A DNA stretch of 64,000 nt from Segatella salivae DSM 15606 (GTDB lineage: Bacteria > Bacteroidota > Bacteroidia > Bacteroidales > Bacteroidaceae), in contig NZ_GL629647.1 in NCBI RefSeq assembly GCF_000185845.1, positions 1,063,613 to 1,127,612 of the forward strand, given 5' to 3'. Positions within the stretch are counted from its first letter, which is position 1. The number at the start of each line of letters is the position of its first letter. This document shows positions 51,121 to 60,747 of the stretch, piece after piece. A model generated the notes under the pieces. It saw only the letters and a list, made by a program, of their open reading frames with translations, searched no databases and was not told where the DNA came from. A program made the translations under genes and the position numbers.

Positions 51121-53094
51121 TTACTCGTTCACAATGACGCCACCACGGGGCTGAACCATTACCTTCAACAAGCCATTTTTACCTATTTTCTGTCGCTTCA
51201 TGCCTGGAGTGAGCCACAAAGAACCTGCTTTTTTCGGGCCATCTGCATACACTTTAACCTCCTTTCCGGCAAACATTGGGAGATGAAGTGTCATGGAAAT
51301 AGGTTGCTCTTCGGCACTAATGGCAGCAGCATACCACTTTCCTTCCGTTGTCTGTCGAGCCACAGCAAAGTGTTTTCCGGGGTAACCTGCAAGGAAACGA
51401 AGGTCTTTCCACGTTGTTGGTACTTGCTTTAACCATTCCTTTTCGAAGTCAGGCAGCCCCTCAAGTGCATTGGGTGTCAACGCAACGCAATTCACACTAC
51501 ATTGATTTGTGATTGCCGTTGCCATCTCAAAGATGTCACCTGTGAACCTCTGATGACGGCTTTTGTTGTCCTTACTCATGTGATGATTCATCAAGATTCC
51601 ACCCCAATCAAAGGCTGCAACGGCATTCCTTGTGAAGGGATATAAGGCTAATTGGAACGCCTCTTGACGTGCAAAGTACTCCGTAAAGTACACATTTTCG
51701 CTCGCCAAGGCAGCCTCATTAGCGATAAAATTGGGATACATTCGCTCCCAACCCCTTGGTAAAGTGCAGCCATGGAAGATGACTTGAAGTCCATATTCGT
51801 TAGCATCGCTGAGGATATCTTGGAAGAGTTGCAGTGTTTCTTGCTTGTCACCACCGAAGAAGTCGACTTTAATGGCCTTCACACCTATCTGCTTCATCCA
51901 CGCCATGTCACGCTTTCGAGCTATCGAATTGCTCATAATGTTACGGGGACCTTGCGGTGCATCGTTCTCCGTTCCATTGCTGTTATACCACAACATCAAA
52001 CTAACTCCTTTGCTCTTTGCATAGTTTGCTAACGCCTCTATACCCTTTCGACCAATTTGTTTGTCCCAAAGTGCATCGACAAGTATGTACTCATAGCCCA
52101 TTGTTGAAGCCACATCAATGAACTTTTTCTGGTCTTCATAGTTACAACTTTCATCCATCCAAAGGATCCAACTCCATGTATAGCGCCCGGGTTTATAGTC
52201 ATTTTGTGTAGTATAAAGAGGTTCAACAACGTCATAAGGAATGGTTGTTTCCACGATGGGTTGCAGCGAATTACCAACTGTTATCGTGCGCCATGGCGTG
52301 CTACTTGGTAAGGGAATAGAGGCAAACTCGCTACCAAACCCGTTGTTTTCTCCTGCTTGTGGGTAGGCAATATGATATCCTTTCGTGGGCTCATATTCGG
52401 ATAATCGGCAGCCCGGATAACTCGCAGTACCAGTTTCTGAGATAAGAATCCACGTGTTGTTTCCTTTATTTGGAATTCGAAACAGACAGGGAAAAGTATA
52501 TCCTACGCCATATTTCGACTTGTCAGTAAGGCGTGCATCGGGGACAAACTCCTCCTCATAACTCGGTTTAGTGCGTTGCCATCCCGACATAGGTTGTATT
52601 TGTGGCGTCATAAAAGTACGCGTTTCGTCGGGGAAATTGAAACTACTCGTCTCTCCATATACAACTGCACATCTTGGGTTTTCATCCTTTACAGGCAATA
52701 AGGTATAGCGATACGCCACATCATTATTAGCAATATAAAATGTAATCTGCAACGGATAACCTTTATCATTGACTAATTTCAGTGTCAACATTGTGGCCTT
52801 TTGGTCTACATGTGCACGCTTTGTGCGCGTCATATCATAAACAGTTTGTACCGCCTTTTCAGTGGCTTCAACAATCTTCATGCCTTGTGTGAAGTCACCA
52901 TAATCGGCTTTCAGTCCCAACTTTGAAGGCTTTATCACCTCCAATCCGTCATAGTTCAGTGTATAAGTTGGCTGTCCACCATCGTCTCTCACCGTGAGAT
53001 GGAGCCGTTTATCAGGCGAAAAGGCCGTGTGTTCTGATGCAAAAACAAAGGTAGTGAGGCTCAAAGCCCATAGCGACAAAAGGAGTTTCTTCAT
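51121..53094 (-). CDS. Glycoside hydrolase family 97, probable retaining alpha-galactosidase type
   Basis: A 657-residue exported enzyme (signal MKKLLLSLWALSLTTFVFA) with the three GH97 parts: N-terminal beta-sandwich (about 20-280), a TIM barrel (about 285-560; YTWSWILWMDESCNYEDQKKFIDVASTMGYEYILVDALWDKQIGRKGIEALANYAKSKGV) and a C-terminal beta domain. GH97 splits into inverting alpha-glucosidases and retaining alpha-galactosidases; here an Asp stands at position 411 in IKVDFFGGD, the place of the retaining nucleophile in Bacteroides BT1871 (Asp415). Alpha-galactosidase is thus the better guess. It is monocistronic with its own promoter and no SusCD pair nearby. Confidence 0.85.
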   Translation of the reverse strand: MKKLLLSLWALSLTTFVFASEHTAFSPDKRLHLTVRDDGGQPTYTLNYDGLEVIKPSKLGLKADYGDFTQGMKIVEATEKAVQTVYDMTRTKRAHVDQKATMLTLKLVNDKGYPLQITFYIANNDVAYRYTLLPVKDENPRCAVVYGETSSFNFPDETRTFMTPQIQPMSGWQRTKPSYEEEFVPDARLTDKSKYGVGYTFPCLFRIPNKGNNTWILISETGTASYPGCRLSEYEPTKGYHIAYPQAGENNGFGSEFASIPLPSSTPWRTITVGNSLQPIVETTIPYDVVEPLYTTQNDYKPGRYTWSWILWMDESCNYEDQKKFIDVASTMGYEYILVDALWDKQIGRKGIEALANYAKSKGVSLMLWYNSNGTENDAPQGPRNIMSNSIARKRDMAWMKQIGVKAIKVDFFGGDKQETLQLFQDILSDANEYGLQVIFHGCTLPRGWERMYPNFIANEAALASENVYFTEYFARQEAFQLALYPFTRNAVAAFDWGGILMNHHMSKDNKSRHQRFTGDIFEMATAITNQCSVNCVALTPNALEGLPDFEKEWLKQVPTTWKDLRFLAGYPGKHFAVARQTTEGKWYAAAISAEEQPISMTLHLPMFAGKEVKVYADGPKKAGSLWLTPGMKRQKIGKNGLLKVMVQPRGGVIVNE

Positions 53095-53123
53095 GTAATA
53101 GTAATAAAATTGTTTCGGTGATA

Positions 53124-53154
53124 CAAAGATAAGACTAAATTTAAGAATGGCAAA
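53124..53154 (-). promoter_or_regulatory. Sigma-ABfr promoter of GH97 gene
   Basis: TTTG (complement of 53151-53154), 19-nt spacer, TATCTTTG (complement of 53124-53131), 30 nt before the ATG. Confidence 0.75.
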
Positions 53155-53413
53155 TGGTTTGCAAAGAAAAATCTTTCACAGCAAGACAAAAAGCAAAAAG
53201 AGACCTTAAACATATCGCTCCATCAAAGGAAATAATAGAAAGAGATAGCTGATTTATGTAAAAACATACTACCATTTTTAACACTTTGCAATGACATCAA
53301 ATAGAGATAGAATTACAAGAAAACAGGAATCTTTCCGCCCTTTTAATGACAAAGCAAGACGATTTGAATCACCTTACATCCTAAAACGACCCACTTTGCC
53401 TCACTATTTGCTT

Positions 53414-53432
53414 CAAATCACACGCTAAAATG
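53414..53432 (+). repeat. Degenerate 19-nt motif in the GH97-hflX gap
   Basis: CAAATCACACGCTAAAATG keeps the right half and several left positions of the dispersed motif. Other than this, the GH97 promoter and the candidate RNA, 53160-53730 and 53935-54125 show nothing I recognise. Confidence 0.35.
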
Positions 53433-53732
53433 CACTAAATAGAGATACAAATTAGTACATTTTGCGTCATTTTCTATCGTTATTTCAGGACACTTTTCAA
53501 CACATTTCATCTAACTATCTGATAATCATTGCACTGCAAAACGCATAAAATAGCAATCATTTCCAACAGAAATATACTTCAAAACAGGCAGCCTTAATTT
53601 TATGAAACCTATTGTAAAGATAAATCAAAACCTTTAACACATCTCGCGTTCCTATATAAAACGTGTTCTCAAAGCTGTTGAACCAAGAGCATAATGATTT
53701 GATTGCTAACAGCCAAAGCACCTTAATGGGCT

Positions 53733-53848
53733 AAAAAAGAAAAAGCCCCGACGACACGTCGAGGTTTGTTTCTTCATAACATGTTGGTTTGATTTGTTTC
53801 TAAATAGTTTTTTGTTTTTTGAAAATCAGTGTGATATCCATTATCATC
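53733..53848 (-). ncRNA. Candidate small RNA (about 115 nt)
   Basis: On the minus strand TTG (complement of 53884-53886), 21-nt spacer and TAATTTTG (complement of 53855-53862) make a good promoter. About 85 nt downstream a hairpin CCTCGACG-TGT-CGTCGGGG (complement of 53746-53764, one mismatch) is followed by CTTTTTCTTTTTT, a strong intrinsic terminator. The interval holds only tiny ORFs, one of which (MKKQTSTCRRGFFFF) runs through the terminator and is probably spurious. GH97 lies 640 nt further on and has its own promoter, so this is better read as an independent small RNA than as its leader. An attenuated leader peptide for a lost gene is the alternative. Confidence 0.5.
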
Positions 53849-53854
53849 TAAGCG

Positions 53855-53886
53855 CAAAATTAAGTAAAACTTTCATTGAATCGCAA
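53855..53886 (-). promoter_or_regulatory. Sigma-ABfr promoter of candidate small RNA
   Basis: TTG-N21-TAATTTTG on the minus strand, in a gap with no ORF. A LacI-type palindrome lies 30 nt further upstream. Confidence 0.6.
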
Positions 53887-53916
53887 TTAAAACAAGCAAA
53901 AAAGGCAAATACTTAC

Positions 53917-53928
53917 GTAAACGTTTAC
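53917..53928. promoter_or_regulatory. LacI-family-like operator palindrome
   Basis: GTAAACGTTTAC, a perfect 12-bp palindrome centred on CG, the usual half-site design of LacI-type repressors. It is upstream of the candidate small RNA promoter and about 240 nt from hflX. Confidence 0.45.
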
Positions 53929-54129
53929 AAGGGATAACAGGCCAATTCGCTGTGTAAATATAGGCTACAAGAGAATTATTATGCCCAATAGCACCAAGTG
54001 AAACAAGGCATTTTCAGTGATTCATAAAAAAAGAATACAGGCTGATATACGCCTATTTTAAAAACAAAAAGACTTACTTTTGGCTGTTATTTTCTTGTGT
54101 TTATCCTATGAACTATCACGTTTATTTAT

Positions 54130-54137
54130 TAAATTTG
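54130..54137 (+). promoter_or_regulatory. -7 box for hflX
   Basis: TAAATTTG, 28 nt before the hflX ATG. No matching TTG box. Confidence 0.45.
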
Positions 54138-54165
54138 CACCATACTATATTTATAAAACCATTTA

Positions 54166-55413
54166 ATGAAAGAATTTGTAATCTCTGAAGTCAAGGCCGA
54201 AACCGCCATTTTGGTGGGTCTTATCACCAATACGCAGTCGGAAGCCAAGACAAAAGAATACTTAGATGAACTTGAATTTCTTGCCGATACGGCTGGAGCT
54301 GTGACGGTGAAACGCTTTACTCAGAAGGCCAACGGACCCAGCTCGGTGACTTATGTGGGTAAAGGTAAGTTAGAAGAAATCAGAGAATACATCGAAATGT
54401 GTGCCGAAAATGAGGATCCAATCGGTATGGTTATCTTTGATGATGAGTTATCTGCCAAGCAGATTCGCAACATAGAGAACGAACTAAAGGTAAAGATTCT
54501 CGACCGAACATCCTTAATTCTTGACATATTTGCTATGCGAGCACAGACTGCCAACGCTAAAACGCAGGTGGAACTTGCCCAACATCGTTATATGCTTCCA
54601 CGCTTACAACGTCTTTGGACACACTTAGAGAGGCAGGGAGGTGGCTCTGGTTCGGGTGGAGGTAAAGGCTCTGTAGGACTTAGAGGACCAGGAGAGACGC
54701 AGTTGGAAATGGACCGTCGCATTATTCTTCAACGCATAACGTTACTTAAACAGCGTTTAGAGGAGATTGATAAACAAAAGAATACGCAGCGAAAGAACCG
54801 CGGTCGGATGATCAGAGTGGCCCTTGTGGGCTATACAAATGTGGGCAAGAGCACGATAATGAATCTGTTGTCAAAAAGTGAAGTGTTTGCCGAGAACAAA
54901 CTATTTGCCACCCTTGACACCACGGTTAGAAAGGTTGTCATCGACAATCTGCCTTTCTTGCTGGCTGATACAGTAGGCTTTATTCGCAAACTCCCTACAG
55001 ATCTCGTCGACTCCTTTAAGAGTACACTCGACGAAGTGCGTGAAGCCGACTTATTGTTGCATGTGGTTGACATCTCACATCCAGACTTTGAAGAGCAGAT
55101 TCAGGTAGTAGAGAAGACGCTCTCTGACTTGGGTTGCAGTGAAAAACCATCGATGATTATCTTCAATAAGATTGATAATTACCACTGGATAGAGAAAGAT
55201 GAGGATGACCTTACACCCGAAACGCGTGAGAATATCGCCTTAGAGGACTTAGAAAAGACGTGGATGGCTAGGCTGAATGATAACTGTTTGTTTATTAGTG
55301 CGAAAGCAAAGATCAACATAGATGAATTCCGTCGCACGCTATATACAAAGGTTCGAGAGCTTCATGTGCAAAAGTATCCTTACAATGACTTCTTATATCC
55401 CGAGGTGGAATAA
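54166..55413 (+). CDS. hflX: HflX-type ribosome-associated GTPase
   Basis: A 415-residue GTPase that splits stalled or hibernating 70S ribosomes. N-terminal HflX domain (about 1-150; GPSSVTYVGKGKLEEIREYI, FDDELSAKQIRNIENELKVKILDRTSLILDIFAMRAQTANAKTQVELAQ), the Gly-rich linker RQGGGSGSGGGKGSVGLRGPGETQLE, a coiled segment and a G domain with GYTNVGKST (G1), DTVGFIRKLP (G3) and NKID (G4). It stands first in a plus-strand run and has the full family length. Confidence 0.95.
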   Translation: MKEFVISEVKAETAILVGLITNTQSEAKTKEYLDELEFLADTAGAVTVKRFTQKANGPSSVTYVGKGKLEEIREYIEMCAENEDPIGMVIFDDELSAKQIRNIENELKVKILDRTSLILDIFAMRAQTANAKTQVELAQHRYMLPRLQRLWTHLERQGGGSGSGGGKGSVGLRGPGETQLEMDRRIILQRITLLKQRLEEIDKQKNTQRKNRGRMIRVALVGYTNVGKSTIMNLLSKSEVFAENKLFATLDTTVRKVVIDNLPFLLADTVGFIRKLPTDLVDSFKSTLDEVREADLLLHVVDISHPDFEEQIQVVEKTLSDLGCSEKPSMIIFNKIDNYHWIEKDEDDLTPETRENIALEDLEKTWMARLNDNCLFISAKAKINIDEFRRTLYTKVRELHVQKYPYNDFLYPEVE

Positions 55414-55473
55414 ATCTCTTTACTTCGGCATTCATAAATAAGAACGATGATTTATATATCATAAATAAACACC

Positions 55474-57321
55474 ATGCGACAGCTTTCAGATGAAGAAATA
55501 AGGATTCTTGAAGACCGAAATTGCTGGGCTGAGGATTGGACCAACGTGCATGTGTCTGATGATTTCAAACCAAACTACATGCATCGTGTCATGCTTTACG
55601 GCGAGGTTTCTATTGGTGACTTCGATAAAAACATTGAAGTGAGCCGTGGATTCATGAAACATTCGGGCATCAACAATGCGACATTGCGCAACGTAACCAT
55701 TGGAGACAACTGCCTCATTGAGAACATTGGCGGCTTCATTAATAATTATACGATTGGTGACGACTGTTATATCAGCAACGTAAATGCAATGGAAACCACC
55801 GATGGAGCTACCTATGGAGAAGGTAATTTGATTTCAGTGCTCAACGAAGTAGGCGATGGTAACGTCATTCTTTTTAGCGAATTGAACAGTCAGTTTGCAG
55901 CTTTCATGGCAAAACACTTTTGTGATAAGCCACTGAAAGATGCCATTCGACGCCTCATCAACGAAGAGATTGCACGCAAAAGACATGAGCAAGCCTACAT
56001 CGGAAACAATGTAAAGATAGTCAATACCAAAGAGATTACAAATACAATTGTTTATGATGATTGCGAAATCAATGGTGCTTCACGACTCAGTGACTGCACA
56101 ATTCTAAGCTCACCGGTATCAAATGTGTACATCGGTACGGGTGTAATATGCGAAAATTCGATAATTAGTGAGGGCTCAAGTATCATTAACAGCGTTAAGA
56201 TTCAAGATTGTTTTATTGGTGAGGCCTGTCAAATCAGCAATGGTTTTACGGCATCTTCAAGTGTATTCTTTGCCAATTCATACATGAGTAATGGGGAAGC
56301 TTGCGCCGCGTTTTGTGGCCCTTTTACGGCCAGTCACCATAAAAGTAGTCTACTAATTGGAGGCCAATTCTCGTTCTATAACGCTGGAAGTGCGACGAAT
56401 TTCAGTAACCATGCCTACAAGATGGGACCCATTCATCATGGTGTTTTGGAGCGAGGCACGAAGACAGCAAGCGGTGCTTACATACTTATGCCGGCTCATA
56501 TTGGGACGTTTTCTGTATGCTTTGGCAAGCTAATGTATCATCCGGACACTCGCTATTTACCATTCTCTTACCTCATCGCTTATGGCGATACGATGTATCT
56601 TTCGCCTGGAAGGAATATCACAACCGTAGGACTTTACCGCGACATTAGAAAGTGGCCAAAACGCGATGTGCGTCCAGTGGGCAGCCAAAAGAGTATCGTT
56701 AACTTCGATTGGTTATCCCCTTTCTCGGTTGGAGAGATAGTAGAAGGGAAGCAAATCCTTGAGAAACTACGCGATGCTTGTGGCGAAAATGTAGCTACTT
56801 ACACCTATCATAATTATGTTATCAATGCAAGTTCGCTCAACAAAGGCATCAAATATTACGATATTGCCTTAAGAATTTACATGGGAGCCGTATTGAAACG
56901 CGTGATAAAGAAATGGGGAAAAGTAGATCTTCCAACAACAACCATCGGGCAAGGGAAATGGAATGACCTCAGCGGATTACTGCTTCCAGAAAGTGAAGAG
57001 ATGCGTTTGCTGAGCGATATCAAGCGAGGTGAGCTTGAAACTATTCAAGAAGTAACAGACCGTTTCAAAGAGATTAATCGCAATTATCGCGAATATCAAT
57101 GGGCATGGACTTATCAATTGATTCTCGACTACTATCACCTTACAGAGATTACTGATGCAGATGTTGAGCGAATTCATAAGGATTACGTACATGCCCGACG
57201 TGCTTGGATCGCGGAAATCCGTAAAGATGCCGAGAAAGAATACGCCATGGGAGACGTCGAAAAGCATGTACTTGACGACTTCATCCATAATCTTGACCAC
57301 GAAATTGATTTCGAAAATTAA
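55474..57321 (+). CDS. DUF4954 family beta-helix protein
   Basis: A 615-residue protein recognised as DUF4954, a Bacteroidetes family with hexapeptide-like left-handed beta-helix repeats (for example RNVTIGDNCLIENIGGFINNYTIGDDCYISNV and VYIGTGVICENSIISEGSSIINSVKIQDCFIGEACQI). The fold is shared with sugar-nucleotide acyltransferases and pyrophosphorylases, and the family is sometimes called UDP-GlcNAc pyrophosphorylase-related, but no nucleotidyltransferase domain is present. It lacks a signal peptide, so cytoplasmic. The C-terminal 150 residues are helical. Function unproven; 6 nt separate it from the M16 protease gene. Confidence 0.82.
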   Translation: MRQLSDEEIRILEDRNCWAEDWTNVHVSDDFKPNYMHRVMLYGEVSIGDFDKNIEVSRGFMKHSGINNATLRNVTIGDNCLIENIGGFINNYTIGDDCYISNVNAMETTDGATYGEGNLISVLNEVGDGNVILFSELNSQFAAFMAKHFCDKPLKDAIRRLINEEIARKRHEQAYIGNNVKIVNTKEITNTIVYDDCEINGASRLSDCTILSSPVSNVYIGTGVICENSIISEGSSIINSVKIQDCFIGEACQISNGFTASSSVFFANSYMSNGEACAAFCGPFTASHHKSSLLIGGQFSFYNAGSATNFSNHAYKMGPIHHGVLERGTKTASGAYILMPAHIGTFSVCFGKLMYHPDTRYLPFSYLIAYGDTMYLSPGRNITTVGLYRDIRKWPKRDVRPVGSQKSIVNFDWLSPFSVGEIVEGKQILEKLRDACGENVATYTYHNYVINASSLNKGIKYYDIALRIYMGAVLKRVIKKWGKVDLPTTTIGQGKWNDLSGLLLPESEEMRLLSDIKRGELETIQEVTDRFKEINRNYREYQWAWTYQLILDYYHLTEITDADVERIHKDYVHARRAWIAEIRKDAEKEYAMGDVEKHVLDDFIHNLDHEIDFEN

Positions 57322-57327
57322 AATAAT

Positions 57328-60234
57328 ATGAGACTAAGAACGATTTTATTCACATTGGTTCTCGCCGTCACTACTTCTGTTTCGGCTAAAGATTACCACT
57401 TTACTACCGTCAAAGGTGACGCGATGAAGACGCGTATTTACACCTTAGACAATGGCTTAACTGTTTACATGAGCGTCAACAAAGAGCTGCCAAGACTGCA
57501 AGCAAACATAGTAGTTCGCACGGGATCTCGCAATGATCCTGCCGAAACTACAGGCTTAGCGCATTATTTAGAGCATCTAATGTTCAAAGGAACACAGCAA
57601 TTTGGCACGACAAACTACGCCAAAGAGAAACCTTATCTTGACGAAATTGAGCGTCGATATGAAATTTATCGCACGCTAACTGACCCCAAAGCACGCAAGA
57701 AAGCCTATCATGAGATTGACTCAATCTCCCAACTTGCTGCACAATATAACATCCCAAATGAGTATGATAAGCTTATGACGAGCTTGGGGTCTGAAGGGAG
57801 TAACGCCTATACAAGTAACGATGTAACGTGTTATGTGGAGAATATTCCATCCAATGAAATTGCTAATTGGGCACGCATTCAAGCCGATCGGTTTCAGAAT
57901 ATGATAATACGTGGCTTCCATACTGAGCTTGAAGCCGTCTACGAAGAAAAGAATATATCGATGGGAAGCGATGGAAGTAAGGAGTATGCTGCCCTTTGGA
58001 AGCTCATCACTCCAACGCACCCATATGGTACTCAGACTACAATTGGAGAACAAGAACACTTGAAGAATCCCTCAATTGTAAACATAAAGAATTATTTCCA
58101 CCGCTATTATGTGCCCAATAATGTGGCTATTGTGCTCGCAGGTGACTTCAATCCAGACGCTGTTATCGCCATCATTGATAAATACTTTGGCAGTTGGAAG
58201 GCCGACAAACAACTCTCACGACCTGAGTTTGAGGCACAAAAGCCCATCACATCTCCAAGAGATACTACTGTCATTGGACTTGATGCAGAGAACATTATGA
58301 TGGGTTGGCGCTTCAAAGGGGCTAACCAACTGCAAAATGATACGCTTGATATCGTAAAACGCATGCTATCAAACGGCAAGGCCGGACTCATGGATATAAA
58401 CATTGTTCAGCCCATGAAAGCAATGCAAGCTGGGGCATATCTTGAGGAACTTAACGACTATTCATTACTTCTTTTCGAGGGAGTTCCATTGCAAAATCAA
58501 AAGCTTGACGACGTGAAGAGCCTCATCTTGGCAGAGATTGAAAAGCTTGGACGCGGTGAATTCAGTGATGATTTGTTGCCAGCTGTGCTTGCTAACAAGA
58601 AACTTCAATACTATAAGTCACTTGATAACAATGCTAACCGCGCCAGTTTAATGGGAGATGCGTTTATCAACAACAAGCCATGGGCAGACGTTGTGGGGCA
58701 AATTGCGCGACAAGAAAAACTTACCAAGCAAGACATTATAGACTTTGCACGCCGCAATCTGCGTACAGATAACTATGCATGTGTTTATAAAGAGATGGGA
58801 AATGATACCACTTTGAAAAAGATTGAGAAGCCTATCATCACACCAATCCCTGCAAATCGTGAGCTTGAAAGTGCCTTCTTGAAAGAGATTCGCACATCAA
58901 AAGTTGAGCCCATTCAACCGCAATTCGTAGACTTTAAGAAAGAACTTACGTTCACAAGCACAAAGTCTCGTCTGCCCATGATATACAAAAAGAATACTGA
59001 TGATGGTATTTTCAACCTCGTTTTCCGCTTTGATTTCGGTTACACGGCAAACAAACTATACGACATAGCCTTTGATTATCTCGACTATATCGGCACTAAC
59101 GACATGACCGCTTCACAGATTAAACAAGCCTTTTACAAGCTTGCGTGCAGATATCATGCCTCTATGGACGAGAAGAACTTGCAGATTACACTCACTGGTT
59201 TGAATGAAAACATGCCACAGGCACTGCGACTTTTTGAGAAGATTATGCATCATGCAAAGGCTGACAAGACTTCATGGAATAGCTATTGTGATATGCTTGA
59301 GAAGGCACGTAATGACGAAAAGACCGACCAAAAGTCTAATTTCAGTGCGCTTTGGGACTATGCTGTCTATGGAGAATATAACCCAACACGCGACAAAACG
59401 CCAATGAAGGACTTGCGAGCAATGGACCCTCAGAAGCTTGTTGATATGCTTTCAGAACTTGAAAAGATAGAACACACCGTACTTTATTATGGTCCTTCTG
59501 ACTTCAATCAACTCAACCAGTTACTCAGTAAAGAGCATCCTACGCCAGCAAAATGGGTACTTATGCCGGTCAACAAGCCCTATAAAGCTAAAGAAACGAC
59601 ACAAAACGAAGTGATTATTGCACCATACGATGCTAAGAATATATATCTAAGACAATACAACAACGAAGGAAAGACGTGGTCAACTGCCAAAGCTCCCGTT
59701 GAAGCGCTATTCAATCAATACTTCGGTGGAGGTATGAATAGCGTGGTATTCCAGGAACTTCGCGAGACAAGAGCACTCGCTTATAATGCTTTTGCAATGT
59801 ATAAACGTCCTTCGTATAAAGACGAATCAGAAAGCTTTTACACACATATCATCTCACAAAATGATAAGATGGGCGACTGCATCAAGGTATTTAACGAGAT
59901 TGTTAATAACATGCCACAGAACGAAGCAGCGTTTGATTTGGCTAAACAAAGCCTCACAAAGTCTATCCAAAGCAGTCGAACAACGAAGTTAAACATCATC
60001 TATCGTTACCTGTATCTCAAGCAAATGGGACTTGATCACGACTATATGCAAGACATATATGCCGCATTGCCCAAGCTGAAATTGCAGGATGTCGTTAACT
60101 TTGCAAATCAGAACATTGCTCACAAACCTTATCGTTATGCCGTGCTTGGCAACGAAAAGAATCTTGATATGAAGGTTCTTGAAAAGATAGCCCCTGTAAA
60201 ACGTCTGACAACTGAAGACATTTTCGGGTATTAA
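57328..60234 (+). CDS. M16 family (insulinase-like) zinc peptidase
   Basis: A 968-residue exported peptidase (signal MRLRTILFTLVLAVTTSVSA) with two tandem M16 pairs. The inverted zinc motif HYLEHLMFKG gives HxxEH at 79-83, and the third ligand is in ELEAVYEEKNIS near 205. The second half (about 520-968) is the inactive M16 pair with the FGGGMNSVVFQELRETRALAYNAFA segment. Such enzymes degrade peptides in the periplasm in a closed chamber. It follows the DUF4954 gene in a likely operon and is followed by a strong terminator. Confidence 0.92.
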   Translation: MRLRTILFTLVLAVTTSVSAKDYHFTTVKGDAMKTRIYTLDNGLTVYMSVNKELPRLQANIVVRTGSRNDPAETTGLAHYLEHLMFKGTQQFGTTNYAKEKPYLDEIERRYEIYRTLTDPKARKKAYHEIDSISQLAAQYNIPNEYDKLMTSLGSEGSNAYTSNDVTCYVENIPSNEIANWARIQADRFQNMIIRGFHTELEAVYEEKNISMGSDGSKEYAALWKLITPTHPYGTQTTIGEQEHLKNPSIVNIKNYFHRYYVPNNVAIVLAGDFNPDAVIAIIDKYFGSWKADKQLSRPEFEAQKPITSPRDTTVIGLDAENIMMGWRFKGANQLQNDTLDIVKRMLSNGKAGLMDINIVQPMKAMQAGAYLEELNDYSLLLFEGVPLQNQKLDDVKSLILAEIEKLGRGEFSDDLLPAVLANKKLQYYKSLDNNANRASLMGDAFINNKPWADVVGQIARQEKLTKQDIIDFARRNLRTDNYACVYKEMGNDTTLKKIEKPIITPIPANRELESAFLKEIRTSKVEPIQPQFVDFKKELTFTSTKSRLPMIYKKNTDDGIFNLVFRFDFGYTANKLYDIAFDYLDYIGTNDMTASQIKQAFYKLACRYHASMDEKNLQITLTGLNENMPQALRLFEKIMHHAKADKTSWNSYCDMLEKARNDEKTDQKSNFSALWDYAVYGEYNPTRDKTPMKDLRAMDPQKLVDMLSELEKIEHTVLYYGPSDFNQLNQLLSKEHPTPAKWVLMPVNKPYKAKETTQNEVIIAPYDAKNIYLRQYNNEGKTWSTAKAPVEALFNQYFGGGMNSVVFQELRETRALAYNAFAMYKRPSYKDESESFYTHIISQNDKMGDCIKVFNEIVNNMPQNEAAFDLAKQSLTKSIQSSRTTKLNIIYRYLYLKQMGLDHDYMQDIYAALPKLKLQDVVNFANQNIAHKPYRYAVLGNEKNLDMKVLEKIAPVKRLTTEDIFGY

Positions 60235-60309
60235 TTCATGCAAAATTGTTAATAACAAAACGCAAATCATATCTCATCTACCATATAAATAAGGTATAAA
60301 CACATAAAA

Positions 60310-60342
60310 AGAGACAGGTCTGAACCATCAGAACCTGCCTCT
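60310..60342. terminator. Bidirectional terminator after M16 gene
   Basis: Arms AGAGACAGGT (60310-60319) and ACCTGCCTCT (60333-60342) with one mismatch, extended by CTGA/TCAG, then TTTTTTAG. The other strand has five T's. Confidence 0.8.
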
Positions 60343-60747
60343 TTTTTAGATAGAAAGTCCCACCCTTTGAATTAAAACAATGTCACAAAACACTGATTGT
60401 AAACAATGACTCACAAGGATGAGCACCCAACAATCAGCCCTAACATTCATTAATACATAAGTCATTAAGAAACGAGCAGCAAGAAAGCGATTAACATACT
60501 GCATGAAACTCACCTTAATAATGACATATAAGGCACTAAAAAATGACATTTCACAAAAACCTTTACAATAGAGAATAAATCGTGAAAGTATTTGAAACAA
60601 TTTCTAAAGACAGCCCTCTTATGGCACGCTTTTAATCTTTTTGCAATAGACTTATAGTCAAAGCGTTAGAACATTTGACACGAAACTCGCCTTAAAATCA
60701 TGATAAAAATCTATTCAATCTCAGTCATATCATACAACAAACAGCAT

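Noticed and set aside
53712..53783. Mini-ORF on the minus strand (MKKQTSTCRRGFFFF...) inside the candidate small RNA
   Set aside because: It runs through the terminator stem and T-run, which by itself produces the Arg-Arg-Gly-Phe-Phe pattern. No coding bias can be shown.
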